In this document: positions 1 to 8,946 of the stretch, one piece after another
Numbering within the stretch: position 1 is the first letter of the stretch
Layout: every line of letters begins with the position of its first letter
Program-made: the position numbers and the translations under genes
Source of the DNA: Adiantum capillus-veneris
Taxonomy: Eukaryota; Streptophyta; Polypodiopsida; Polypodiales; Pteridaceae
DNA: 64,000 nt
Direction: 5' to 3'
Assembly (NCBI GenBank): GCA_014529385.2
Contig: CM043942.1
Coordinates: 129,001 to 193,000 of the forward strand
The notes under the pieces: generated by a model
Databases searched by the model: none
Told to the model about the DNA's origin: nothing
The model's input: only the letters and a program-made list of their open reading frames with translations

Positions 1-104
1 GTACTCATATAGCTCCTACCCCTCCCATTGTTTCAAAATATTATGCTCCATGACCACAACACCCAAGCCCTTATTTCAATGGGACCATACTAGCTGACAT
101 TAGC

Positions 105-835
105 ATGTCACACCAGACCTTTGTTATGCCTAGGTCCACACATATGAACTTTGGGCCACCACATGGTATGACATTGGACCCAACTTGGGACCCAAGTGCT
201 ACATATACGCCAAAACCAATGCAAACCCCCATTGCACACGTAGTCCCGAGAGCACCTGTCCCCACTATACCTGCTCACTTAGGTGACTTGGCAACATTTT
301 CTCAAGCTATTGGTCAATCCATTGCTGAAAGTATGCGTAACATGCCGGATAGAGAGCATAGAAGTAAGGCAATGCAAATAGCCAGGCTCACACAAAAATT
401 TAGTGGAGACGGGGATGTGAGAAATCATATAAAAGGTTTTGAACAAATATGCAATTCCCTAGGAGAACACAATGACCTGCACAAGAGTAATGCTTTCAGC
501 CTAACCTGAAGTGGAAAGGTTGGGGATTGGTATAGAACCCTAAGGGTGGAAGAGGAAATGATTTACACTACTCTTAGGAGATTGTTCTTGAAAGAGTACA
601 TACGAGAGCGAGTACTTTGGTGTGTAGCATCTCAGCTCCAGAAAGTCCAATGAGAGGAAGGGAGTCCGTGAGAGACTTTATTAGTTGCTTAGAGAATTTG
701 ATTTCTCGCTGCAATCCGAATAAGAATTTCAACAATAGCCAATTTCTTGATAGATTCACTAGGGGACTCTGACATGAGGATATCAGCCTAGTCATTAGAG
801 GCATCACTACTTGGGAAGCAGTCACCATGAATGCA
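105..835 (+). pseudogene. Retrotransposon gag fragment
   Basis: This is a decayed Ty3/gypsy-type gag. The open part (105-509) has a Pro-rich N-terminal stretch and then a gag-core signature in which a short 'KFSGDGD' strand precedes 'IKGFEQIC'. After a stop near 507 the similarity continues in other frames to about 835: an 'LKEYI' segment, 'VRDFISCLENLISRCNP' and 'FLDRFTRGL', which is the usual order of a retrotransposon gag domain. Several stops and frame changes make it non-functional. The LTR end and primer site at about 1000 lie downstream of it, so it probably belongs to a different, older element than gypsy-A. Its left part is cut by the window edge. Confidence 0.7.
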
Positions 836-990
836 ATCCAATTGCATGTTAGGACAACGGCAAGGCCGGACTAGATAAGGGCAAGGCCAGGCTGGGAAGT
901 GTGGAAAGGGAGTCCAACTAGGGCAAAGGGGCTAGGAGCCATGATATATAGTGGGTGGTTGGGAGGTGGACTCCTAGGTTCTAGTTCCCC

Positions 991-1014
991 TTGTCTAACA
1001 TTGGTATCAAGAGC
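991..1014 (+). promoter_or_regulatory. LTR end and Met-type primer binding site
   Basis: A sequence ending in TAACA at 1000 is followed by TTGGTATCAAGAGC. This is the initiator-Met tRNA primer site common in plant LTR retrotransposons (TGGTATCAGAGC) with one extra A. It suggests that a 5' LTR ends at 1000 and that the internal region of gypsy-A starts here. I could not define the left edge of that LTR. Confidence 0.55.
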
Positions 1015-1751
1015 AAGGTTCCTTTTTTCGGGAAAGGCACAGCCATGGAGGAGGAGAGCCACACAAGTTTGCATGCTTTTTTTCATGTCGAGGTCAAGGG
1101 GGCGTGGAGCTCACCCTCTATGAGGAGGACGACAAGCCCGAAGGGGTGGTGCAACACCTGTTGCGAGGGAAGCCGCCGCGGTTGGACCTTGCACCAAATG
1201 GCACCCTTCCGGGCTCTACTGCATCACGTTGGGCTGTGGAGCAAAACTTGACCCAGGGCCGAATGCCATTTTGCCCTACAGCAACCGCTGTATCTCTCCC
1301 AACCTCCTCGCACGCTACTGCAGTCGACCATGGCGACTGTGAGGCCTTGAGCTCACATTAAAAAACGCCTAAGGCCTTTGGCCCTAGGACTTTATTGACA
1401 CGAGGGGTGATACACACCCCACCTCAAGCAAGGAGCTTCGATTTCGGGAGTTGGTAAGCATCGATCCAAGGGAATTGAAGGCAGGCACCAATTCTCTGCG
1501 GACAAGTTGCAAAAAATTAGAATTTAATTAAAAGCATCTCAAGTGACATTATTTTTCAAAATGGATTATGATCGAATGCATAATCGATTTGGCTACAAGG
1601 GATTAAGGAATTCCCTACACGGCGGACATTTTGGATCGATTAACACTTGGATAATATTGACTTTGACGGGATTAGCAAGGCTAATTAAACTTTGCAAGTT
1701 CTCTCACTCTCAGGTATTTTTTTACTATTCCTTGCCCCGCACTGTGTTGCC
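1015..1751 (+). other. Leader-like stretch between primer site and gag
   Basis: About 740 bases without a recognisable gene. Short open frames exist (for example 1104-1361) but show no motif I know. Position suggests the untranslated leader of gypsy-A, possibly with inserted debris. Confidence 0.3.
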
Positions 1752-2216
1752 ATGGATTCCGATATCAATATGACTTTTCATTTTAAGCAAAGTACACCTG
1801 ATCCTCCCCATGATGGCCCACGACTATATTCTCTCAAGGAGAGTACCTGCGATGTTACGACAGGTGATAATACTTATGAATTGCTCGACATTCAAGAATT
1901 TCGTGCACTTCAGACACGCATATCAATCATGGATGAAAATTTTAAATCTTTAAATGAAAATGTCACTAAACTATCCACATTAGTGATTCAATTAATGCAA
2001 CAGCAATCCAAGGACCCTGCTGACATGCACATGCATGAACACGTTGCTAAACAAGGGAAACGCCCTTATGGTGTGCTAGCAATTGTCCGATCAAAGAGAA
2101 GAAATATAAAGAAGAAGATAGAGCAGGGTGTGTCCGGCTACGAGACGATGGCAATGTTCAACCGCACAGTCCAAGAGAGGCTATACACGAGGAGAATCAT
2201 GGAAACCAAGGTGTAG
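1752..2216 (+). pseudogene. Gypsy-A gag, N-terminal part
   Basis: The ATG at 1752 opens a frame of 155 codons. It begins with an acidic and polar segment and then has a predicted coiled coil (about residues 58-93, with a leucine/isoleucine heptad pattern through 'NENVTKLSTLVIQLMQQQ'). This layout is typical of the N-terminus of Tat-like gypsy gag proteins. The large gag core expected between this segment and the CCHC knuckle downstream is mostly missing, so an internal deletion is likely. I chose the start because it is the first ATG of the coiled-coil frame and follows the primer site and leader. Confidence 0.5.
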
Positions 2217-2245
2217 CGGTTGTGCCGTAAAATTGGGTATGGACG

Positions 2246-2608
2246 GTGCAAGATTTGTCCAAGAAGATGCAAAAGTTGTGGCTCAGTGTCATGGATAAAG
2301 GACAACCAAGAGGAGAAAGAGGCAGGGCAAGGCCGCTGCCAGGTAGGTGTTACAATTGTAGAGAAGAGGGGCACTATGCACCCGATTGTCCTCAACCACA
2401 GAGAGAAAGAGGAGGCATTTACCCGCTTTTTGATAGAGGTCCAGGTCAAGGGCAATACAATGGCCCAAGAGATCAAGCAATGGAGAATCCTGTGCAGCCC
2501 GCTCCGCCAAACGGACGTGAGGTCCAAAGAGTGAATATTATTGGGGTGGATAAGCAGGATGTCGAAGTTTTGGCCCATAAGAGAGCAAGAGCTGAGAGAG
2601 AGAGATAG
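2246..2608 (+). pseudogene. Gypsy-A gag, zinc-knuckle part
   Basis: This frame carries a perfect nucleocapsid zinc knuckle of the form CX2CX4HX4C at 2348-2389 (C-YN-C-REEG-H-YAPD-C). It is preceded by an Arg/Gly-rich basic stretch and followed by another basic, Arg/Glu-rich tail, as in retrotransposon nucleocapsid segments that bind element RNA. It is out of frame with the N-terminal gag piece upstream and ends shortly before the protease linker. It is a broken gag-pol relic. Confidence 0.75.
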
Positions 2609-2649
2609 AGACAGAGCGGGAAACCAAACCTCGCAAAGGCAAAGAGAAG

Positions 2650-3187
2650 GTGTATGAAGGTAGGGAGCGGGAGCAACCCGAGCCTAGCAAAAGAAGGAGG
2701 CGTCACAAAATCAAGCAAGCGGATTTTCAGCTAGGATGTGGCTATCCAGAGTACAATCTGGTGAGTTACGTTCAAAATCAGAAAGCAAACATTACTTTTG
2801 GTCAACTATTAGCCTTAAATCCAAAGTTAAGAAGGCAGTGGCCCACAAGTGTTAGCACCACGCTACCGAGAGCTAAGGGGAATATGCAAGCGGTGCAAAA
2901 CATGGCTTTGAGGGTAGGTAGCCCCACCGACAAGAGAAGAGGATGCAAGTACAAGCCTACATAGATGGTGGAGCGCAGGTTTGTGTCATGACGAAAGCAG
3001 CCCATGAAAGAGACGGGAGTCAAGGCAATAGTCAAGTCGAATGTGCGCATGAGGATGGCTAACCATACTAAATCTAGGTGTCTAGGTGTGGCTTAGGATG
3101 TGAAGGTCAAGGTGATCGGCCTAGAGTGCCTGATAGACTTTTTCGTGATGAAGGTGGGGGATAATGCTTACCCAATCATTTTGGGTA
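2650..3187 (+). pseudogene. Gypsy-A linker and aspartic protease, split
   Basis: A basic linker ('RRRRHKIKQ') leads into a region rich in 'ALNPKLRRQW'-type residues that precedes the protease in Tat-like elements. The protease active site is readable at 2958-2993 as 'YIDGGAQVCVMT', the plant gypsy D-G/S-G/A form. A second protease strand block (VKVIGLECLIDFFV, then YPIILG) lies at about 3100-3186. Frame changes occur between the blocks. The coding sequence is interrupted at 3187, just after 'ILG', by a chromovirus with a GGGTA duplication, and resumes at 5291. Confidence 0.75.
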
Positions 3188-3360
3188 TGTAAGAAACTAG
3201 GCAACTAGGCTTTGGTAGATCCTCCTCCCAACCTCCCTTTATAGGGTAGGCTCCTAGGCCCTTGCCCTAGATGGATCCCCTATCCACATTGCCTAGCCCG
3301 GCCCGTGGCTGTAGTCCTTGCCTAGCCTAGTTCTTAGGGTACAAGACCCGTGTCCTGACA
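3188..3360 (-). repeat. Chromovirus 3' LTR
   Basis: Reading the minus strand it starts TGTCAGGACACGGG and ends CTTACA, so it has TG...CA termini, and its first 50 bases recur at 5241-5290 with a few substitutions. At 173 bp it is short for a plant LTR. It lies directly beside a polypurine tract and a target duplication. Confidence 0.85.
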
Positions 3361-3377
3361 TTACTCCCCCCTTAAAG
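3361..3377 (-). promoter_or_regulatory. Polypurine tract of chromovirus
   Basis: On the minus strand CTTTAAGGGGGGAGTAA abuts the TG of the 3' LTR. This is the expected primer for plus-strand synthesis. Confidence 0.8.
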
Positions 3378-4431
3378 AAGAGTTTTTGTCGGCGAAAACA
3401 AAAGTGGGAAACTTCTTCTTAAGAACACTAATGTTTTCCCAAGTGGCACCTTCTTCAGGTCGGTCTTTCCACTTGATTAAGGCCTGTTGTTGTACACGAT
3501 GGCGTGTACGCAACTCATGATAATCCATAACACGTTCAGGTTCATGCAGTAACATAGGAGGTTCAATGTAATCGACCAAAACCTATTGGTCGATGACGTT
3601 GTCGTCCCCATGTAACCGCTTTCGTAAACGGCTAACATGAAACACCGGATGAATACGAGAGTGTGATGGGAGTAGTAGCTTGTAGGCGCGATCACCAACT
3701 CGCTTGAGTATTTTGAAAGGTCCACAATAGCGAGGAGATAATTTAGGTGTCGGTCCAGTTTTCAGACTTTCTGAATGTTCTGGCACACTTAAAAATACTT
3801 CCTTTCCTTCTTCGAAGGTAACTTGCCGAAGTTTCTCATCAGCGTATTTCTTATACCGATCCTGTGCTTGTCGGACATTCTGACGAGCAAGTTTCAGCAT
3901 GTCCATGTGGTCTTGGAGAAAATCCTTAACCTGTTGAAGTTTTTCGGTTGCCAACCCCACCGTAACTGGTGACGTAGGTTGAAACCCGTACATGAGCATG
4001 AAAGGACTGAATCCCGTTGTGACATGCTTAGAACTGTTGTATGCAAACTCGAGAATAGGTAAGTATTCTTCCCAGTCTGTCTGTTTTTTGCTAACGTATG
4101 CTCGAAGCATATCCTCTAGCACCTAGTTAACTCGTTCCATTTGACCATCTATTTCCGGATGGTCAGTTGTACTGAGGTTTATTTGTGTACCTAATCATTT
4201 AAATACAGCTCGCCAGAAGTGACTTTTAAACTTTGGGTCACGGTCACTAACAATATTACTTGGAAACCCATATAATTTGTACAGATTGTCCACAAATAAT
4301 TTTGCTAGTTCTGGTGTCTTAACAGTTGATTTGGTTGGAATAAACTTACATAGTTTAGTCAACCGGTCTACGACCACCCATACTGAATCATGACCTCGTA
4401 TAGTGGTTGGCAAACCTACTATGAAATCCAT
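3361..4431 (-). pseudogene. Chromovirus integrase with C-terminal chromodomain
   Basis: From 4431 leftward the protein reads as the second half of a gypsy integrase core: 'MDFIVGLP', a 'VVVDRLTK' strand and 'NIVSDRDPKF' with the second catalytic Asp. From 4122 it continues through the core's C-terminal part ('EFAYNSS...GFSPFMLMYG') and the GPF/Y module ('RYCGPFKILKRVGDRAYKL', 'HPVFHVSRLRK'). After a TAG near 3580 a chromodomain follows (about 3367-3480; 'ALIKWK', 'ATWEN', 'FPTFVF'), which defines chromoviruses and helps target insertion to chromatin. A stop-containing gap lies between 4122 and 4195. The TAG at 3580 sits where a Gln codon would fit. Confidence 0.85.
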
Positions 4432-4462
4432 GGAGATACTTTCCCATTTTCCATTGGGAGAT

Positions 4463-5239
4463 TGTTATGTATGGAGCCTGATTTACCCTTGTAATTTTCT
4501 GTGGTAAAAGCGCACATTTGTAAGGCCCCCATTATGAGGAGAAGCCATCGTGATTGAAGGAAAATCACTCACCGGAAACCAAAATTTTCACGGACAAGAA
4601 TCAGGGGCAACTTTAAAGGCCTCGGGGGCGGAGGCCCCCGAGACTTTTTTTCGCCGCAATTTTCCTTTTTGCCGGAATATTATAACCGGTCAGTTGGCCG
4701 GTGGCCGGTAGTCAATGGCCGATGGCCGGTGGTTGGAAGTCAATGGCCGGTGGCCGGTGGTCGAAAGTCAATGGCCGGTGGCCGGTGGCCAAATTCAAAA
4801 GCGGACTTGTCTTCTCAAGGGCGGCCACACATGGGCGCATTGGAGGGTCCGATTTGGACTTATTCGCACAAGGGCGGCTACACATGGCTGTCTCTCATAA
4901 GAGAGGGCAGCCCTTTTGGCCTATAAAAGGAGGCCATTTCTACACACATTTCATAGTGTGAAGTTGATGCAACAAGGTGAGTGTGAGGTGGTGAGAGTGA
5001 AGCAAGGCGGGAGCTCCATTAAGTGTATAATCCCTTTGTAAACTACTTCTTGTTTTGAAGTACTAAAGCCATTGAGTGGCTGCTTTCCCGTGGACGTAGC
5101 CCACATTGGGTGAACCACGTATATCGTGTGTACTCTCTCTCTCTCTCTCTCTACTCTATAATCTCTTGTATATAAATCTGTCTCTCTCCATTAAGTAATC
5201 TACTCAATTATCTATTTAGCTACGTATTATTTCCTAACA
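4463..5239 (+). repeat. Solo-LTR-like block inside the chromovirus
   Basis: The block starts TGTTATG and ends CCTAACA, so it has matching short inverted termini. It holds a TATA box (CCTATAAAAGG at about 4919-4929), a likely polyadenylation and R region, and a CT microsatellite (5132-5152). Together these are the plan of an LTR. No target duplication is visible (GAGAT before, CGTAG after), so it probably came with an internal deletion or by recombination rather than by simple insertion. No coding sequence was found in it. Confidence 0.6.
4688..4793 (+). repeat. GGCCGGT minisatellite
   Basis: A GC-rich tandem array built from TGGCCGGTGGCCGGTGG-like units alternating with AGTCAATGGCC spacers, about four higher-order copies. 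It lies in the U3-like part of the LTR block, upstream of its TATA box. Confidence 0.8.
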
Positions 5240-5240
5240 C

Positions 5241-5290
5241 GTAGTCCTTGCCTAGCCTAGTTCTTAGGGTATAGGACTCGTGTCCTGATA
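5241..5290 (-). repeat. Chromovirus 5' LTR remnant
   Basis: These fifty bases match the start of the 3' LTR (3311-3360) with a handful of changes and end exactly at the GGGTA duplication. The rest of this LTR has been lost. Confidence 0.85.
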
Positions 5291-5905
5291 GGGTAGGCCA
5301 TGGCTTTTGGTGATAGGTGCTAAGCAATATTGGGAGAGCAAAGTGTTCACCTTGCCTGACAAAGAGAGAGGAAGGCAAATTGTGCTTGATCTGAAGACCA
5401 AGGAGAGCAGTTATCGTCCTATGGCAGTTAAAGATGAGGGCGATATGACAAGCTATGAGTACGAGATAGAGACGGGCTATGATGAAGGTTACACTAGCAC
5501 AGAGAAAGAGAGAGCGAGGACGACATGCTAAAGATAGATGTAGACTTATTTGGGGTCACCATAGATGAATCCCCACCTAAAGAACAAGGTATGCAGCCTC
5601 AAGCTCATGATTTAAGCATAGAGGAGGTTTCAAGCATGATAAGTGAAGATTTGACCAACTTGAAAAGGAGGGTTATGTTCAACTATGTGATTCTTATCCA
5701 AGCATGTTTAGGATGGAGTACAAGCATTTGCGAGGTGCAAACGGGGTGGAGCACAAGATTGTTCTTAAGGAGGGACATAAGCTTAAAGCACATAAAGCTG
5801 AGAAGACTAGGGGAAATCCAAAAGGAGGCCCTTTGGCAGGAGATCAATAAGCTACTGGATGCAGGCATCATATTCCCTGTGAAAGAGTCAGAGTGGGTCT
5901 CGTGA
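5291..5905 (+). pseudogene. Gypsy-A protease to RT linker
   Basis: This continues gypsy-A after the inserted chromovirus. 'AKQYWESKVFTL' and a polar linker rich in Glu and Asp lead to the start of reverse transcriptase ('GEIQKEALWQEINKLLDAGIIFPV'), the usual fingers-region entry of gypsy RT. A frame change near 5525 and a TGA at 5903 (in 'WVS*VVITPKK') break it. Confidence 0.75.
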
Positions 5906-6304
5906 GTGGTTATAACCCCTAAGAAGAATGGGAAATGGAGAGTGTGTGTCGACTACAAGCCACTGAATGCTGCGACCAAGAGGAATCACTATCCCTTGCC
6001 GTTTCAAGACGAGATCCTAAACCAGGTGGCAGGGCATGAAAGATACTCGATTGTGGATGGCTTTTCGGGGTATTTTCAAATAGGGATTGCACTTGAAGAC
6101 CAGTTGAAGACCACATTCATATCTCCATGGGGTTGTTTTGCTTACCGCAAGATGCCGTTCAGATTGGTGAATGCATATGCCACCTTCCAAGATTGGATGA
6201 ATAGGGTATTTCGTCCATACCTGGGCCGTTTTATTAGGGTCTTCATGGATGATATCGGCTGCTACAGTTCAAGATTGGAGCACCTATTGAACCTACAACT
6301 ATGA
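5906..6304 (+). pseudogene. Gypsy-A reverse transcriptase
   Basis: RT motifs are in order: 'KKNGKWRVCVDYKPLN' (motif 1-2), 'YSIVDGFSGYFQI' (motif 3, first catalytic Asp), 'TTFISPWGCFAYRKMPF' (motif 4) and 'VFMDD' (motif 5; FMDD at 6242-6253). Both active-site aspartates of the FMDD box are present. The frame breaks at about 6304 and the thumb region is degenerate up to 6389. Sequence type and order place it in Ty3/gypsy, non-chromovirus. Confidence 0.9.
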
Positions 6305-6388
6305 TTTCAAAGGCTTGATGAAGAAGGAGGTCAGCTAAACCCCAAGAAGTGCAAGCTAGCACAGCCTTGAGCGTAGCTGTTAGGTCAT

Positions 6389-7097
6389 GTGGTGTCGCAA
6401 AACGGTATAGAGGCTGATCCCGAGAAGGTGAAGGCGTTGGTGTTAATGGAGCTACCATTAGATGCTCAAGGTTTGGCTTCATTTGTTCATAATCTAACAT
6501 ATCTGTCATGTTTCTTTTGGATGCTATCCCAATATGTGCATCCTCTTCAAAAGAGGGCTCAAGAAGTGCATGGTTATGAGTGGAATGGGGAAGCTCAGGA
6601 GGCTTTTGATAGAGTCAAGGAGATTTTGTGTCAGCTTCCAGTGGTGTGTCCTCCCAATCGAGAGGACAACTTCTATGTGTCTATGATAGTGGGCACAATT
6701 GCTATTGGAGCGGTTCTACTGCAAAAGGTAGGGAGGAGCTACAAGCCGATATATTTCGAGAGTAGGGTGATTAGCCCAAGAGAGGCTACCTACACCGAGG
6801 AAGAGCAATGGGTGATGGATCTGGTCTTCTCTTGCAGGAAGTTCAAGGTGCATTTGATTGTGTGCAAGTTCTTTGTGTTGACGGCTAAGAATCTATTGCT
6901 AGAAGTAGTGCTACACTTGAAGCCAGGAAGGAGGATTATTAAGTGGGTGTTGGAGCTACAAGAGTTCGAGTCCGAGTTCAAGGTAGATCACACGATTTGG
7001 TCTCACCTGGCAGAAATTCTTGTCAGCAAGGCCATCGATTTTCTGGCCTATCCAAGAGTGGTGCGAGATGAAGCTAAGGAGGAACCCAACTTGGAGG
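6389..7097 (+). pseudogene. Gypsy-A RT thumb and first RNase H
   Basis: The frame begins with the RT connection ('NGIEADPEKVKAL') and continues with RNase H of the RT-linked type: 'WNGEAQEAFDRVKEIL', 'AIGAVLLQ', then 'EATYTEEEQWVMDLVFSCRKFKVHL' around the Glu-containing helix, and a 'LVLTAKN'-like strand. The frame is continuous and runs on into the second RNase H. Some catalytic positions are altered. Length and order match gypsy elements. Confidence 0.8.
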
Positions 7098-7480
7098 ATT
7101 CTTTTATGATGTGGTTTGAGGGAGCGTATCAAAGAGTAGTACAGAAGGCAGGAGGAGGTGTGGTGATACACGACCCACACGGTAAAACTATATTCTCAAA
7201 GGCATATTATCTGGAGGATGTCCACACCAATAATGAGGTGGAGTATCTCACTCTACATTTTGGTCTAAAATAGTGTATAGAATGTGGCATTTCAAGGTTG
7301 GTAGTAAAGGGAGATGCATTGCTAGTTATTAAGAAATTGTTAGGCCAATGGCAGGTAAAGTGCGATTTTTTGAAGCATTGGTTCTTTTCCATCAAAAAGA
7401 TGCTGAAGTCTTTTGAAGAGATCCAATTCAAGCATGTGAGGAGAGAGAAGAATCAAGAGGTAGATCGGCTAGCAAGTAGC
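7098..7480 (+). pseudogene. Gypsy-A second (plant-type) RNase H
   Basis: A second RNase H of the cellular/archaeal-like type follows the first: 'MMWFEGAYQ...AGGGVVIHDPHGKTIF', 'TNNEVEYLTL' (catalytic Glu) and, after a TAG at 7271, 'VVKGDALLVIKKL' (catalytic Asp) and 'KHVRREKNQEVDRLAS'. Dual RNase H is known from the Tat lineage of plant gypsy elements. The usual first catalytic Asp (FDG) is Glu here (FEG). A frame change at about 7273-7298 separates the halves. Confidence 0.8.
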
Positions 7481-7563
7481 AGAGTACAAGTGCATGTTGC
7501 AGGTTTATATGTGGCCTCAACCACTTATGCAGGGAGGGAGACTCTACAGGAGGTTGAGGTTTT

Positions 7564-8330
7564 TTGGGTACAGGGCAATGTTCAGAAGGATTGTCCAAGC
7601 TGCAAAAGAGAAGAGTGGTGCAAAAGGCCTGCAAGTTCACACTGGTACGCAAGGATCTCATGAACTATGGGCATGATGGAGTGCTTAGAAGGGTGCTGTA
7701 CAAAGAAGAAATAGGAATAGTGTTGGAGCAATTCCACGAAGAAAGTGGACATCAGGGCAAAGATCAGGTTCTGTTTCGAGTGCTTAGACATGCCACGAGT
7801 GTCAAACTATAGGTGAAAGAAGACTGGTACCGGAGTCATAGGGTGCCATCATCGCACAAAGTGCTTTCGAGAAGTGGGTTCTGGATGCCATAGGCCCTCT
7901 TACAAAGTCTACAAGTGGTAAGAAGTACGTGGTGGTAGCCATTGGCTACCTTACCAGGTGGGTCCAGGCCAAAGCAGTGAAAGAAGTAAATGCTAATGTG
8001 GTGGCTCGGTTCGTGTTTGATAATATCTATTGCCATTTTGGTGTTCCATGGGTGTTAGTTTTCGATAGGGGTCATGGGTTTAGGAGCAATCTCATGAGTG
8101 CATTAGTGTAAAAGTTAAAGATTCAACATCGGTTTTCCTCACCCTATCACCCCCAATGCAATGGTCTAGTTGAGAGTGCTAATGGTCAAATCGTCAAGAT
8201 GTTAACAAAGTACGTGTATAAGCAGGAAGCCGAGTGGGAAGCAAATCTAGAGAAGTGTATGTGGGCGTATAGGACATCCTATAAAGTAGCTACAAACTTC
8301 ACTCCATTCAAGCTAGTCTACGATAAGGAG
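7564..8330 (+). pseudogene. Gypsy-A integrase
   Basis: The zinc-binding part is readable as 'LEQFHEESGHQGKDQV' (two His of HHCC), but the CC half is damaged. The catalytic core follows in several frames: 'LDAIGPL' (first Asp) with 'KKYVVVAIGYLTRWVQAKA', 'WVLVFDRGHGF' (second Asp) and 'HPQCNGLVESANG' (Glu), so D-D-E is preserved at motif level. It ends with 'WAYRTSYKVATNFTPFKLVY'. Multiple stops interrupt it. It completes the gypsy order PR-RT-RH-aRH-INT. Confidence 0.85.
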
Positions 8331-8444
8331 GCTGTGTTGTCGATGCATGCACCGTTAGGTGCTTTGATGCACCAAAGCCGGTCTAAGCTAGGAAATGGTC
8401 TATGCCAGGCAACGGCGGTAGGCAAGTGCAATGCAGAAGGCTAG

Positions 8445-8946
8445 GGCAAGTGCTAAGGACCTGGGTAGCTGAAGGGTAGTGGAAAAGTATGTTTAAAGCG
8501 GCTTTTTAGGCCAAAAGTTCTAAGGGATGGTCCAAATGGGATGGCAAATCAAGGTGTCCAAAATGCTCTATCAGTGTCCTAAAATGTAGTGCTCAATGTG
8601 TTCTAGAAGCCAGTCCAGACGGCTCGTCAAACGGAGCCCCGATGTGCAAGATACTGAAGTTTAAAGGTAGAGTGTGTAGCAGATCCCCGACGGATAGGGC
8701 AGGTGGGGACAGGTGTCCCAGGCAGGTTTCAGTGAATACATATGTATGTGCTCAAGTTGTGGAGCATGCCGGTCTTCTCGGATTGCGAATCGGAGCTCGG
8801 AATAGCAAGTTATGATCAGTTGAAGATTTTTTGAGGGCCAGGTTTGAGCCCACTTGCCCGCATTGGAGGATGTTCCATCTGGCATCTTTTGGGCCTCGCC
8901 AAAGTTCTCGGTGATAGTGTACATCATGTGAAGTCAGCACGAGTCG
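8445..8946 (+). repeat. Non-coding repeat segment, LTR-like
   Basis: No gene seen. The segment holds a module at 8590-8680 (core GACGGCTCGTCAAACGGAGC at 8618-8637) that recurs in diverged form at about 43240-43340, 43598-43630 and 44428-44520. Position after gypsy-A integrase suggests a 3' LTR or 3' untranslated region, but I could not match it to a 5' copy. Confidence 0.4.

Larger units (their letters stand above)
3188..5290 (-). mobile_element. Truncated chromovirus (Ty3/gypsy) inserted in gypsy-A
   Basis: A minus-strand LTR retrotransposon flanked by GGGTA at 3183-3187 and 5291-5295. The left end has a full 173-bp LTR (3188-3360) and a polypurine tract. The right end keeps only the outer 50 bases of the other LTR (5241-5290). 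Integrase and a C-terminal chromodomain remain, but gag, protease, reverse transcriptase and RNase H are gone; a foreign LTR-like block (4463-5239) occupies their place. The matching flanks show that it arrived as one insertion and was then internally rearranged. Confidence 0.85.

Noticed and set aside
1104-1361. Small gene in gypsy-A leader
   Set aside because: Overlapping frames of similar length exist on the same strand and there is no known motif.
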